NCBI GenBank assembly: GCA_037367405.1
Contig: JAZKJV010010540.1
Span: 62,001 to 126,000, forward strand
Length of the DNA stretch: 64,000 bases
Direction: 5' to 3'
Origin: Ottelia alismoides
Lineage: Eukaryota > Streptophyta > Magnoliopsida > Alismatales > Hydrocharitaceae
Below, piece by piece: positions 9,855 through 21,035 of this stretch (positions within the stretch are counted from its first letter, which is position 1; each line of letters begins with the position of its first letter). Under the pieces are notes generated by a model, which worked only from the letters and a program-made list of their open reading frames with translations, did not search any database and was not told the origin of the DNA. Made by a program: the position numbers and the translations under genes.

Positions 9855-12427
9855 TTTACCTTTGCTAGTCCCTAGCAAACACTTATGCAATAAGTGCAAA
9901 AAGAAAAAGAAAGAAAAGAAAAAGAAGAAAATTAGATTAAGTTTAATTATTGAACTTGTCTTTGCAAAATCAAAGTTTGGAGCTTAAGTCGGACCTTTGG
10001 AATTTTAGTGCGGTCGGAACCTTAATGAGAACCAAGTTTGAAATCCAACAGTCCTTGAGAATCCCAAAAACTCTGTTCAAGTCTCCTCAATAGCCAGGTC
10101 AGAAATACTTCAATTCATACGCAAACTCTTACGACTATGAGTCTGACTCGTACAGTGTAAGTGATATGTAGCTCCCTACCTCAGAAGTGACAAAGAAACA
10201 ACCTCCCTCAACCTGGTAACTCTAATGCCTCGGTCTAGCAACTCTTTCCTCGAGAAGCGGGGTATTCCCTTCTAAGTTCAAGTGCAACCGGCTCAAGAAG
10301 AGGGGGAAGAAGTATAGACTTTTGGGAGCTCAACCAGTGTAGCTAAGTCTCCCGCTGCAAGCTTCATGAGATGTAACATGGATACCATAAGCTTTTGCTT
10401 TATTGGACTATATACACTCCGGTGGGGTTATTAAATTTTCAATCCGACCCACCACTTTTTTGGAGTTCTCTTTTTTTTTTTTTTCAATTGCATCTGTACA
10501 ACATATCTACATGGTGCAGCATATATACAAGAAATTTTCCTCTTGAGCCAGTAGACTATCCCTCTTTTGAAGCTTTATTGCAACCCACGGCTTCTGTCTT
10601 TAGCCTTCATCACCACTAGACCAAGTTGAGGTGCACTTCCTTCACTATAAGAAGAAGAGAGGTTCCGCCTAGAAGTACTACCCTCATATGCTACCCCAAG
10701 CTAAAGGAAACTGCCTCCTCACCACCTCATCCGTGGAGAGCTATGTGAAAGGTGCAGGTGTCCAAGTTAGGTCATTATCAACAAGAGTCGTGCGTGTGCT
10801 CCGAAATACTCTACTTAGGCAGTCAAGAATCCATTGAACCAAGTCCCGTGATCCTCAAAGAATTAAGTCAACTAGACCTGAAGTACCTCAAACCCAGTTC
10901 CTATAAGGTTCCTGTTATTAGGTATATTTTAAGGTCCAATCAAGCTCCAATCTCCGGATTTTACTTAGACTTGTTCCACTGTCAAACTCAATCCAAAAAA
11001 AATGCGAATGCTATGCAATGCAATGCAGAAAATATTTTTGTGATGCAATTTTCAAAGATTTTGAACTTTTTATGGATTTTTGAAAAGATGATGATGATGC
11101 ATATGCAGATGCATTTTTTTGTCTTTTTCAAAAAGATTTTTCAAATGTTTTTGGATTTTAATTTTGCAAATGTTTTTGGGAATTTTGAAAACAAAAAGTT
11201 TGGCTACAAACTAGGTGAAAACTATGTACACGGGAGTGCTTCTTATATACAAGAAGTGGATTTTAAGAATTTACAGGGTAAGTGATCAATTTTATACATA
11301 TATACAGTGGATTTTTGGTGTGATGTGAATATTCCTCAAACTTATTTGACACAAGCTTTTCACACAATTTTTGAAAACTATAGTCCAAAATAGTTTTTAC
11401 AAACATTTTACACACATTTGAAAATCATTTTGCAAAGGCTTTTCAAATAGTATATATAGATTTTTCAAAACATTTTTGCAACCATTTTTCAAACCATTTG
11501 CAAATCATTTTTCAAACAATTTTTTATTTCACACAAAGAAAAGAAGTTTTACAAACCGCACAGGTTGAAAACACGAAACAAAATATTTTCAAAATAGTTT
11601 TCAATAGATGTTCACAAAGATTTTCAAACTATTTTTCAAACATTTTGCAAAAAAAACATTTTCACCTGATTTATTAATCAGTAAATACAAAAAGCATTTG
11701 AGAAATAACCACATCTTTTTATAAAGAATTTTTAATGAATTTTAAAGAATTTTTAGCCATATTATTAAGAAAATACGAAAGTACGAGTTATGGCTAAAGT
11801 ATATACGTAGTATATACGACCCCCCTATACTTAGCTTGAGCTATGTCCTCATAGATCGGAGAGAAAAGAGAAGACATAACTCGTACTACGTATAGGAAAA
11901 CCTAAAGAATAAAGGAATGAAGTAATGAATCAATGAATGAGAAGTTGACCGTCCCCCCTATACTTAGGATCAAATAATCCTAAGTATAGCAGACTGTACA
12001 CAAAGCAGGGAGGGTCAAGGGTGGGAATGAACAAATCGTACTCGGATTGTCTCCCCCTATACTTAGGGTAAGATATCCCTAAGTATAGACAAGAAGAGGA
12101 GACAATGGAGAGGATCAAGATGAATGAGAAAAACTCGGGGTGCACACCCCCCTATACTTAGGACAAAGTACGTCCTAAGTATAGAAGACTGTCTGCAAGG
12201 GGTAGCACCTTTTTGGTAGATGATGAAGATAGAAGAGGAAAAGAAGAAAAGAAGAAAAGAAGAAAAGAGATGAGATTGGGTATGAACAACTCGGGATGCA
12301 CATCCCCCCTATACTTAGGATAGAGTACATTCTAAGTGTAGCAGTGATGAAAGGGATGGCATCAATTCGGTAGAATAAGATAAAAGAAGAAGAAAAGAAG
12401 AAAAGAAGAAAAGACGGAAAGGAAAAA
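9855..12427 (-). other. non-coding 3' internal region of the young Athila element (no env-like frame)
   Basis: This 2.6-kb stretch lies between the end of pol and the polypurine tract, where many Athila elements carry an env-like frame. On the coding (minus) strand I find only short frames over the hairpin array. The plus-strand frame at 10,752-11,285 runs antisense and has low-complexity content. The part 9,860-10,440 is conserved in the older element (28,470-29,030) as DNA rather than protein. From 11,330 to 11,700 the DNA is a run of degenerate TTTTCAAA/TTTTGCAAA words. Confidence 0.75.
11820..12341 (-). repeat. array of hairpins carrying polypurine-tract-like G runs
   Basis: There are four inverted repeats, each adjoining a run of five or six Cs on the plus strand (G on the coding strand): 11,958-11,989 (13-base arms, perfect), 12,057-12,088 (12-base arms, perfect), 12,152-12,184 (13-base arms, perfect) and 12,309-12,341 (imperfect). 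A fifth C-run plus CTATACTTAG at 11,820-11,835 lacks its partner arm. The shared arm is CTATACTTAGG. On the coding strand each hairpin ends in AAGTATAGGGGG, the core of the true polypurine tract. Loops differ in sequence while arms are kept. Possible roles are extra plus-strand priming sites or RNA structures. Confidence 0.85.
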
Positions 12428-15283
12428 TCATTCAAAAATGTTTTGATGTGCTTTGCCTTCCTCTGTCTCCTTCAAGATATTCAACTCATCCTCATAGATT
12501 ACTTGAATCGAGTCAACGACGGCCATGAATGTGTCATGTTCGAGGTATGGCTTCAGAAGCTGTCCATTGACTACAAAAGGCTGTGCGTCAGCTGACAGAT
12601 TGGATATCAATACACTTCCGTTGTCACGCACCTGCCTAACTACAAACGGCCCAGTCCATTTGCTCTTCAATTTGCCTGGAAAGATCTTTAATTTCGCATC
12701 GAACAACCATACCTTCTGACCTGGATCAAAGGACTTGTGGCGGATGTGCTTATCATGCCATGTTTTGACCTTTTCCTTGTACATTAGGCTGTTGTCATAT
12801 GCATAATCTCTGAATTCCAGTAATCTGTTCAGATCCAATTTCCTGTGCTGTCCTGCTTGCTTGGAGTCCAAATTACAGATATTAATAGCCCATAAGGATT
12901 TGTGAATAAGTTCCACGGGCAAGTGGCATGGCTTGCCATACACCAGGCGGTAGGGAGACATTCCCAAAGGTGACTTGTACGCTGTTCGGTAAGCCCAAAG
13001 AACGGAATCAAGCAGCTGAGACCAGTTCTTGCGATCCGGACGCACAAGTTTCTGTAAAATTGTCTTGATCTCCCTGTTTGAACATTCAGCTAAGCCATTG
13101 GACTGCGGGTGATAGGGTGAAGCAACACGATGCTCGATGCAGAATTCTTGGGTCAGCTTCTTCACCTCTCTGTTTATGAAATGGCTGCCCCCGTCAGATA
13201 TGAGGATCTTGGGAATCCCGAACCGTGCTATGATGTGATCTCGTAAGAATCGACAGACAGTCCGACTGTCTGCGGCTCGGGCGGGGATAGCCTCCACCCA
13301 ACGACTGACATAATCGACAGCAAGCAGAATATACTCATAACCCTGACTGTTAGGAAACGGGCCCATGAAGTCGATCCCCCATGCGTCAAAGACATCTGAG
13401 ATCTGGATGTACTTCAGAGGCATCGTATCTCTCATTCCTATGGTTCCACCCATCTTCTGACAGTCAGTGCAACCTTTGACGTATTCATCTGCATCTTTGA
13501 ACAATGAAGGCCACCAGAGGCCACTTTGAAGAACTTTTGCTGCCATCTGTTTTCCTGAATGATGTCCTCCAGAATCTTGATCATGACATAAGGCGAGGAC
13601 ACTTGGAACTTCCTCCTGAGGAATACACCTTCTCCAGATGCAATCTGCTCCCTCACGAAACAGATACGGGTCTTCCCACTGATAGAAATGGATTTTAGAC
13701 AAAAATCTGTCTACTTTCAACTTAGGCCAGTCCTGTGGGATTTTCTTGGCAACAAGATAATTCACAATGTCCGCATACCAAGGAAGTGAGGCGACAGACA
13801 GAATCGATTCATCTGGAAAGGTTTCTGTGATAGGCTGTAAGTTCGGCTCAGGAGACTCCGGTTCAGGAAGTCTTGACAGATGATCGGCCACTACATTCTT
13901 TACCCCAGGTTTATCTCTGATCTCCATATCAAACTCCTGGAGGAGAAGGATCCACCGGATAAGACGTGGTTTGGCATCCTTCTTCTGCTGTAAATACCTA
14001 ATGGCCGAATGATCAGTGTAGATGATAACTTTGGACCCAAGAAGGTAAGATCTGAACTTCTCCAAAGCAAAGACTACCGCTAGCAGATCCTTTTCAGTAA
14101 CAGTGTAGTTTCGCTGAGCTTCATCGAGCGTTCGGCTAGCGTAGTGAATTGCAAACGGTACATTGTCTTTTCTCTGTCCCAGTACAGCTCCGATGGCATA
14201 ATCCGACGCATCGGTCATAATCTCGAATGGCTGAGTCCAAATCGGTGGCTGTAGGACAGGGGCTTGCGTAATGAGTTCTTTCAACTGATTAAAGGCAAGG
14301 AGCACACGATCGTCTACAATGAACTCATTGTCCTTGCCGAGCAACTCAGTCAGTGGTCTGGCCAGTTTGCTGAAATCTTTAATAAATCGTCGGTAAAAAC
14401 CGACATGGCCCAAGAATGACCGGACTTGCTTGATATTTGTAGGTGGCTCCAGCTTAGATATTACATCCACCTTGGCTGGGTCAACCTCCATGCCACGTTT
14501 AGAAACAACGTGACCCAGCACTATTCCTTCGGTCACCATGAAATTGCTCTTCTCCCAGGAGAGCACAAGATTCACTTCGCAGCACCTCCGTAAGACTCGG
14601 TCTAGATAATCCAGACATTGATCAAATGAATCCCCATAGACCGAAAAATCGTCCATAAAGACCTCGAGAAAGCTACCCACCATATCAGCAAAAACTGCAA
14701 GCATACACCTCTGAAATGTGGCTGGGGCGTTGCAAAGCCCGAACGGCATCCGTCTGAAGGCATATGTGCCAAAAGGACAGGTGAACGTGGTCTTCTCTTG
14801 GTCTTCAGGAGCAATAGCAACTTGATTATACCCAGAGTAACCGTCCAAGAAACAGAAATATTCCTTCGCGGCCAATCTCTCCAAGATCTGGTCGATGAAG
14901 GGTAGCGGAAAATGATCCTTCTTGGTGGCGAGATTGAGTCTTCTGTAGTCTACGCACACTCGCCAAGAAGTCGGTACTCTGGTTGCGATCTCCTCTCCTT
15001 TGTCATTTTTCACAATGGTGATCCCTGATTTCTTGGGCACTACATGCAGAGGGCTCACCCATTTACTGTCGGAGATGGGATAAATGAATCCCGCGTCACA
15101 CCATTTCTGGATTTCTTTCATAACCACCTCTCGCAGGTTCGGATTTAATCTTCTTTGCAGTTCACGAGAGGGTTTGCTGTCTTCCTCCAGAAAGATGCGA
15201 TGTGAACAGAGTGACGGATTGATCCCATGGAGATCAGAGGTTCGCCAGCCTATCGCCTTGCGGTTACGTTCAAGAACCTCCAT
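12428..15283 (-). CDS. pol: Athila pol: reverse transcriptase, RNase H, integrase
   Basis: This polyprotein part of 951 residues copies the RNA genome into DNA and integrates it. RT spans about residues 50-260, with DYRRLN at 112-117, the [20 protein letters not shown] block near 169-188 and the catalytic FMDD at 209-212. RNase H follows, with D358 in TDAS, E397 and D424 in TDHS. Integrase has a zinc module (H567, H574/H575, C605, C608) and a DDE core (D638 in GIDFMGP, D697 in ISDGGS, E733 in LAECSNRE). The C-terminal part ends HQNIFE near 12,431. No frameshift or missing catalytic residue is seen. The frame is the same as gag-pro and is separated from it by one TAA (15,296-15,298), so the methionine at 15,283 is simply the first after the stop. 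Pol probably needs readthrough or starts are wasted. Confidence 0.93.
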   Translation of the reverse strand: MEVLERNRKAIGWRTSDLHGINPSLCSHRIFLEEDSKPSRELQRRLNPNLREVVMKEIQKWCDAGFIYPISDSKWVSPLHVVPKKSGITIVKNDKGEEIATRVPTSWRVCVDYRRLNLATKKDHFPLPFIDQILERLAAKEYFCFLDGYSGYNQVAIAPEDQEKTTFTCPFGTYAFRRMPFGLCNAPATFQRCMLAVFADMVGSFLEVFMDDFSVYGDSFDQCLDYLDRVLRRCCEVNLVLSWEKSNFMVTEGIVLGHVVSKRGMEVDPAKVDVISKLEPPTNIKQVRSFLGHVGFYRRFIKDFSKLARPLTELLGKDNEFIVDDRVLLAFNQLKELITQAPVLQPPIWTQPFEIMTDASDYAIGAVLGQRKDNVPFAIHYASRTLDEAQRNYTVTEKDLLAVVFALEKFRSYLLGSKVIIYTDHSAIRYLQQKKDAKPRLIRWILLLQEFDMEIRDKPGVKNVVADHLSRLPEPESPEPNLQPITETFPDESILSVASLPWYADIVNYLVAKKIPQDWPKLKVDRFLSKIHFYQWEDPYLFREGADCIWRRCIPQEEVPSVLALCHDQDSGGHHSGKQMAAKVLQSGLWWPSLFKDADEYVKGCTDCQKMGGTIGMRDTMPLKYIQISDVFDAWGIDFMGPFPNSQGYEYILLAVDYVSRWVEAIPARAADSRTVCRFLRDHIIARFGIPKILISDGGSHFINREVKKLTQEFCIEHRVASPYHPQSNGLAECSNREIKTILQKLVRPDRKNWSQLLDSVLWAYRTAYKSPLGMSPYRLVYGKPCHLPVELIHKSLWAINICNLDSKQAGQHRKLDLNRLLEFRDYAYDNSLMYKEKVKTWHDKHIRHKSFDPGQKVWLFDAKLKIFPGKLKSKWTGPFVVRQVRDNGSVLISNLSADAQPFVVNGQLLKPYLEHDTFMAVVDSIQVIYEDELNILKETEEGKAHQNIFE

Positions 15284-15295
15284 CAGACGAGATTC

Positions 15296-15298
15296 TTA
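15296..15298 (-). other. in-frame TAA between gag-pro and pol
   Basis: The codons run without a frame change from the gag-pro tail (HLTED) through TAA into [11 protein letters not shown], the usual start of an Athila RT region. The stop is therefore either a recent point mutation in an otherwise intact element or a readthrough signal that sets the Gag to Pol ratio. Confidence 0.9.
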
Positions 15299-18200
15299 AT
15301 CTTCGGTCAGATGTGCATTGATGATGACCGGGTACATATTCGGTTCTCCTGCAAGGAAGGCATACTTCATATTGGAGGGCAACGGTTTCAGCTCTGGCGG
15401 GGTCTGAGCTGCTTCAGTGGTGACCTCCGCTATCAATACAGGTGGTGATTCTTTCAACTGTGCGATGTCCACCATAAGCTGCTCTGTCTCTTCTCTCAGA
15501 TCCTGACAGAATTCCTCGATGATTTCATCTTCTTCCGAAAATGCTTCCAAACTCGGCTCTTGGTTCTGAAGGCATAACGACCCCACGGTCGTATTTTGGA
15601 GTGCATCAGCAAGGTCCTCATCTTGATTGATACACGGAAATTCGACTGCGGTCTCCACTTCCTCCTCAGGGCAGAGGATTCCGTGGAGCTCATGATCATC
15701 CAGGAAGAGGTTGGTGTCTTGAATCTCAGCTAGAAAGTCGCAGTCTTCATCATTCTCGATCACCCTTGTACATGATACAGATGTGGGTTCAACGGGCGTT
15801 CCTTCAGACAGGGTCTCTACTCGAATAATTTCATTACCAGCTCCAAAAGTGATTTCTCCTGTCCCATAATTCACTACGGCGTTTGACATCCGCAGAAATG
15901 GCCTTCCGAGTATGATCGGGGTAAGGAGCAACGGAGCGGGGACGTCCATATCTAAGACCACAAAATCGGCTGGGAAAGATTTTCCCTGAACCGTGACGAT
16001 CACGTCCTCCAACAGGCCCCTAGGCCGCTTGACTGACTTGTCTGCAAACTGCAGAATCATCTTTGTAGGTTTGAGCGGTCCCAGCTTGAACTCCGTGAGT
16101 AGTGAGGCTGGCATCAGATTGACAGATGACCCGCTGTCGAGGAGTGTCCGTTCGAACTCTTGATTGAACATCTGACAACGTACAAGAGGTGCTCCCATAT
16201 CTGGCTTTTTGTCCGGGAGGTTGCTGATGGCATTGACGGTGGCCATAGTGAGGATATGCTTTTCAGATTTACCACCTTTGCTTCGGGAGTTATGTGGGGT
16301 TGGCCTGCGCTTGGTTGTACATGCCTCCTTAAGTCCTTTCTTCACAGCTGGCATGTACTCAAGAGCTTTCATTAATGGCATATTTAACACCAGATTCTGA
16401 ATAATTTCTATGATAGCAGGATCAGACAAAGCACTTTTCAAATTTTTCATTTTTTTGTGTTTTTTCATTGCTTCAGGAAAAGGAATATTTACAAACTCTT
16501 CTCCAATTTCATTCAGAATAGTGTCCGTGTTGTTGTTTACAGGTAGATGACAAAAAGGAATGGATTCATCTACAATTTGTGGACCAAAAACGACAGGCTC
16601 GGCTTCGGGTGCTAGCGTTGGACTTGCTGCAGGTGCGGTGCTCCTCCTGTCAGGAGCTGACTGTGATGCGGGTGCAGACGTCTCCAATGCTGGCTGGTCT
16701 CCACCGAGGTTGCTGCTATCTTTTTGTATTTTTCTGTTTTCTTCATTTTTTTGTGATTTTCTGGATGCTGGTGCTGCTCCCAAAATGCTTGCTGGCCCTG
16801 GTGTTGGCTGGGCTGACGACTCCCCGTCAGATGCAATGTGCTTTCCTTTCGCCGTCGCCGATGGCTGGAGTGTCCTACCGCTCCTGAGAGTAACAGCGTT
16901 AGATAAAAAACAATTAAGTTCACCTGATTCGGGTTGGACATTGCCGGCTACCTGCTCCTTGCGTCGGAAATTGTTAGGATTGGCTTCGACCTGGGCTGGT
17001 ATGACGGTTTTGGTTGCCGTCAGGTCGTCGATCTTCTGGGTCATCTCGGCCATATTCTTCATCAACTGTTCCAAACAGGCCAGGGCCGGATTGACCGGCA
17101 CAATCTCAGAAGATTCCCCCAGCTGGGGTCTAGACTGCTGATATGGCGGTTGAGATTGTGATTGGTATCCTTGTGCGAATTGTTGAGGAGGGGGATTGGC
17201 GGAGTACTGGGTCTGGTGTTGGTTGTACTGTGCAGCCGGTTGCTGGTGATATCCTTGTCCACGATATCCGGACTGCTGAGGCCCGTGTTGGTAATTCTGC
17301 CTCCACGTGTTTCCATGTGAGGGAGGCTGGTACTGGTAGGGCTGCTGGAATGGTCTTCCACCCTGGTGTTGCTGCTGGAAGGGCCTGTTGCCCATGTTCT
17401 GACCCTGAGAGTGTCCCTGAGGACGGGTCAGCTGCGCTTCGTTGTTCCAGATGCCATTGATCTCCTGGATCAACGGCGGGGGTGGAGAGAACTGCTCGGA
17501 ATAAGCGGGCTGGTGCTCTGGCTGATATATAACCATTTGTGTCTGAGGCTGCGGTTGCTGCTCTGGGACCTGCACGTAGTATACGTGCTGGACTGGCTGG
17601 GGCTGCAGTGGAGTCGGCTGAGGATTTTGCTGCATTGTAGGCTCCTTCTTCTCAGCGTTCGGCTCGGCAGAGGTGGACACAGCGTTGCACATGTTTGCAT
17701 TCAGTGCTCGGACGAGCTGCTCCAGCTGCTGGGAAATCTGGTCGAGCTTCTCCAGACCTTGGGTCCTCTTCTCTATAACTGCCAGTTTTTCGAGGTCCTG
17801 CGACCTCTTCTCAATGATGTCCACTTTGGACAAGTGGCTCCCGATGATACTCAGGTTGGAGCTTTCATCTTTGTCCTCAGTGTGAGAAGCCATGTTAACT
17901 GGCTTGCTGGTGGCGGTTGGTGGTTTCATGTATACCCGGGATGAGGATTGGGCTGCTTCTCCCTCAGCCATTTCTTCAAAGACATTCCATACGACATCCT
18001 CGTCCTTATTAAAATGTGAACCGCCGCAAGCTGCATCCACGAGCTTTTGGCTCTCAAATGATAGCCCCCCAAAGAAGTGTTGCACGAGACTGGTCTTGGG
18101 TATTTCATGGTGGGGGCACTTCTCCTGGAGATCCTTGAATCTCTCCCACGCTTCATGGATCGTCTCGTGGGGCTGCTGGCAGAAACTGGAGATCCGGGCA

Positions 18201-19231
18201 CGCATCTGGTTTAATCTTCCCAGAGGATAGAATTTGTGGAGGAAAGCAGATTTTAGTTCCTCCCAGGTGGTGACGACCTTCCCGAGATGATCGACCCAAT
18301 AAAGGGCCTTGTCTTGAAGGCTGAAAGAGAATGCGGTCATCTTGATCACATCCAGGGGAACTCCGGGGTAGTGAGCGGTGGAGCAGATGCGGTTGAACTT
18401 CTTGAGGAAAATATATGGCTCCTCAGTGGTATTTCCATGAAAAGTGGGAAGCAGTGACAGAAACTGTGGCTTCAGTTCGAAGTGAGCATGCATACGTGGA
18501 ATCTGAATCCACTCAGTGATGCGCCCTGCTCCTGGGTTGTATGTCTGCTTGAGCGTGGGCTTGGGCTGCGGTGGATCCTCTTCTGCTGCGTCAAAGTCAG
18601 GTCCCACTGAGAACTCATCATTGACTTCCTCGAAATTGGGATCGTCCTCCCGTCGGCCGTCTCTCGCATCGGCCCTTCTTCTCAGATCATTCAGCATGTC
18701 CTGGAAGGCGGTCTGGGCCAGGGCTTGGTTAGTCAGCTGCTGCTGAATGGCTTGGATGGAAGCCAGCAGTTGACTGTTGACCTCACCCTGCGTAGTGTAT
18801 TGTCCTTCTGCGGCATGGTCTTCGGGCTCCTGCTGAGGCTGTGGTCCTTTTCCCCTTCCTCCTGCCATTTCTATCTCTGCTGGGTTGACTGTCTCGATTT
18901 CTAAGTCTGCATATGGTAGAATGCCTCGATCAGTCTGAATTGCAGCACCAGGTAAAGAGATGCGGTCTGTGTCAAGGTCGGCACAGAACTTTGTTAAGGA
19001 TGGTGATGTGTAAGGAGTGAAATCAATGGCCATCCAAAACGGACAGAGTCCGGGACGAGAGTGATCCCGGCTTATTGAAGAAGGCAGGGAGTCTAGAGAT
19101 CGGTTCTTAGGGTTTGAACCGGTGTCTCGGAAATAGCCCTGAATTATTTGAGAGGGTGAGCGAATGGAGCCGATGTGGGTGTCGACAGAGCCTCGACTAA
19201 ACTGTCCATTCGTCGCCATCTCGAAGATCAA
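15296..19231 (-). CDS. gag-pro: Athila gag-pro polyprotein
   Basis: These 1,311 residues comprise capsid and protease. The retrotransposon gag domain lies at about 245-410, with ALYWVDHLGKVVTTWEEL, YPLGRLNQMRARISSF and EAWERFKDLQEKCP. A coiled-coil-like K/E/L stretch follows, then a long Q/P/G/Y-rich linker (about 590-730), no CCHC knuckle that I can find, and the aspartic protease with DSGSS at 1032-1036 and IILGRPFL further on. A tail of acidic residues ends in the LKPLPSNMKYAFLAGEPNMYPVI motif that in Athila elements leads straight into RT. The more natural start may be the MATNGQFSRG methionine, four codons in (19,219). The frame ends at TAA 15,296-15,298, directly in frame with pol. Confidence 0.92.
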   Translation of the reverse strand: MIFEMATNGQFSRGSVDTHIGSIRSPSQIIQGYFRDTGSNPKNRSLDSLPSSISRDHSRPGLCPFWMAIDFTPYTSPSLTKFCADLDTDRISLPGAAIQTDRGILPYADLEIETVNPAEIEMAGGRGKGPQPQQEPEDHAAEGQYTTQGEVNSQLLASIQAIQQQLTNQALAQTAFQDMLNDLRRRADARDGRREDDPNFEEVNDEFSVGPDFDAAEEDPPQPKPTLKQTYNPGAGRITEWIQIPRMHAHFELKPQFLSLLPTFHGNTTEEPYIFLKKFNRICSTAHYPGVPLDVIKMTAFSFSLQDKALYWVDHLGKVVTTWEELKSAFLHKFYPLGRLNQMRARISSFCQQPHETIHEAWERFKDLQEKCPHHEIPKTSLVQHFFGGLSFESQKLVDAACGGSHFNKDEDVVWNVFEEMAEGEAAQSSSRVYMKPPTATSKPVNMASHTEDKDESSNLSIIGSHLSKVDIIEKRSQDLEKLAVIEKRTQGLEKLDQISQQLEQLVRALNANMCNAVSTSAEPNAEKKEPTMQQNPQPTPLQPQPVQHVYYVQVPEQQPQPQTQMVIYQPEHQPAYSEQFSPPPPLIQEINGIWNNEAQLTRPQGHSQGQNMGNRPFQQQHQGGRPFQQPYQYQPPSHGNTWRQNYQHGPQQSGYRGQGYHQQPAAQYNQHQTQYSANPPPQQFAQGYQSQSQPPYQQSRPQLGESSEIVPVNPALACLEQLMKNMAEMTQKIDDLTATKTVIPAQVEANPNNFRRKEQVAGNVQPESGELNCFLSNAVTLRSGRTLQPSATAKGKHIASDGESSAQPTPGPASILGAAPASRKSQKNEENRKIQKDSSNLGGDQPALETSAPASQSAPDRRSTAPAASPTLAPEAEPVVFGPQIVDESIPFCHLPVNNNTDTILNEIGEEFVNIPFPEAMKKHKKMKNLKSALSDPAIIEIIQNLVLNMPLMKALEYMPAVKKGLKEACTTKRRPTPHNSRSKGGKSEKHILTMATVNAISNLPDKKPDMGAPLVRCQMFNQEFERTLLDSGSSVNLMPASLLTEFKLGPLKPTKMILQFADKSVKRPRGLLEDVIVTVQGKSFPADFVVLDMDVPAPLLLTPIILGRPFLRMSNAVVNYGTGEITFGAGNEIIRVETLSEGTPVEPTSVSCTRVIENDEDCDFLAEIQDTNLFLDDHELHGILCPEEEVETAVEFPCINQDEDLADALQNTTVGSLCLQNQEPSLEAFSEEDEIIEEFCQDLREETEQLMVDIAQLKESPPVLIAEVTTEAAQTPPELKPLPSNMKYAFLAGEPNMYPVIINAHLTED

Positions 19232-21013
19232 GAGGAAGATCGATGTGGATGAAAGATACGGGGGTCAACAAGGAACAAAAAGGAATGTAAAACAGTAGAA
19301 GGCTCTCAATGAGCAAGGGTCAAATAGAAGGGGAGCAAAATTGCGCAAAGGCGCGATATTTTTGATCTTGACCTAAATGTGATTGGCAATCATACACAAG
19401 ACAAGGGAGTTCACCAACTCAACGCGTGAAGCCGTGAAGGTTCGGCTGTTATCTTTGTAATTTTTATCTTGATTTCAGGAATTTATCTTTCAACGAGTCC
19501 TTAGAGCGCTACGCCTATAGGAGCGAGAGTACTGACGGAAAAGTATTCCCGTACTTGTCCTCCTCCTGTGTAACCTGTAACTTGCGCTTTTTAAGGTCCT
19601 TGTAACCCTTCCTGGATCCCTACTCAGCCAAAGAAATAGAGGGAGGAAGCCGATAGGCGAAACCGATACTTCGGATCTCACTCGCAACGGAATCAACCGT
19701 GAGCGTGCAAGATCCTACTCGGACGCAGCCGGTGAGACAGACACCCCCGTGAAGGCGTGGCCTATGCTCGGTACTTCGGACAAGGTCGGCGCTCACACAA
19801 TAGTGAGTCACCACTGGCGACCAAGCCCTACTCGACTACGTACGATAGTAGCGCCAATACTTCGGAAATCCAGGCGATACACAAGGCAGCCACAAGTTGG
19901 GTTTGGGGCTCTAATCCTTACGAACGCTCAACTCACTTGGAAGGAGACCTTCCCATGCAACCTGAAAACAAGTGAGGGTGTTACTCTCCCCAATCAATGA
20001 GTCCAGTTACCAATTTTAATTTAGGTCAAAGTTTTCTTAGCAGTCCCTTTTTTAATTTTTTTGTGTTATCGCTTCTTTTGAGTAGATTCAAACAAGCGCC
20101 TAACGATTTTGTTTTTTTTTCTTTATCCTAATGTATCCAAAATCAGAGGGAGAAAAGAGTCGGGAAAAGCCAATGCAAGTCGGCACCAAGATGGAAATCT
20201 CACCTTTGTGCCTATATGATGAATGCCAAGTGAGAAGACTTACAGTGAATCCCAGCTCTCTCCATGCGGGATGCAAGGCAGAAATTTATAAACCTAATCT
20301 ATATGCCGGTTATGCAATGCAGAAATCGTCCTAGAACAAGCAACTGCTAGCGTGAAGAACCACAAGCTAGCTAATAATTCCCAATCCGAGTGTCTGGTCT
20401 TGGCTCACCCCTCCTCTGCCCAACACATTTGGAGTAGGAGAAAGCGCTTGTTCGGGTGTGAGCTCGCGGCGCGTGGATTTGGAAGCTACTAGCTAGCTGT
20501 TTAATTAGTCTAAGTCCAAATACGAATCTATAGGAGCATGCAAATATAATTAGGTGTTTGGACCTATTCTAATCGAATCAAGCAGACCTAGAACTAAGAG
20601 CTCAATCCACAAAAGAAAGTGAAAAATGAAAACAAAACCGGAAAATGACAGCGATAAAAACTCGATAAAATCCGCGGTGAGCCCCCGGGTGAACAAACAC
20701 CCGGAAATTAGGCCCGAAGTGTCCAAGTGTCTGAGTCCTGTATTATTACAAATTAATCAGCTACTCTCTCTCACAAAAATAAAACAACTCTCTCTCTCTC
20801 TAGTCTTCCTGCTCTCTCCTGTCGGCTAGGGTGGAATAGCCGACTCCTCCTCCCAAGGCTGCTCAGGATCCCCTAGGCGATCCTCCTCGGTCGGCGGTCC
20901 CTCGCAAGAAAACAAAGAGATGTCAGACAATTCAGACTAAATAATACACAAAATATAAATAAGCAAAAATGGCTAAGTGACTAGAAAGACCCAAAGATTC
21001 TCTACAAGCCGAT
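19232..21013 (-). other. 5' leader of the young Athila element
   Basis: About 1.8 kb lies between primer site and gag start. It has no convincing frame; short plus-strand frames (for example 19,749-20,000) run antisense. A CT-rich run (about 20,761-20,822, CTCTCTCTC) is purine-rich on the coding strand. A packaging signal would be expected here but I cannot identify one. Confidence 0.7.
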
Positions 21014-21033
21014 GCTCCCCGGCAACGGCGCCA
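21014..21033 (-). other. primer binding site of the young Athila element (tRNA-Asp)
   Basis: On the minus strand the LTR ends CA, then AA, then TGGCGCCGTTGCCGGGGAGC. The first 18 bases fit the 3' end of plant tRNA-Asp, the known Athila primer. This fixes the LTR boundary at 21,036. Confidence 0.9.
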
Positions 21034-21035
21034 TT

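Noticed and set aside
10752..11285. 177-codon plus-strand frame in the young Athila 3' region
   Set aside because: It runs antisense to the element, is composed of low-complexity M/H/F/N-rich sequence, and the homologous old region does not keep it.
11820..12341. CRISPR-like regular repeats
   Set aside because: Units are inverted hairpins with irregular spacing (99, 95, 157 bases), lie in a plant retrotransposon, and have no cas genes.
16560..17944. Long plus-strand frames opposite gag-pro
   Set aside because: They are shadows of the Q/P-rich gag linker on the other strand.
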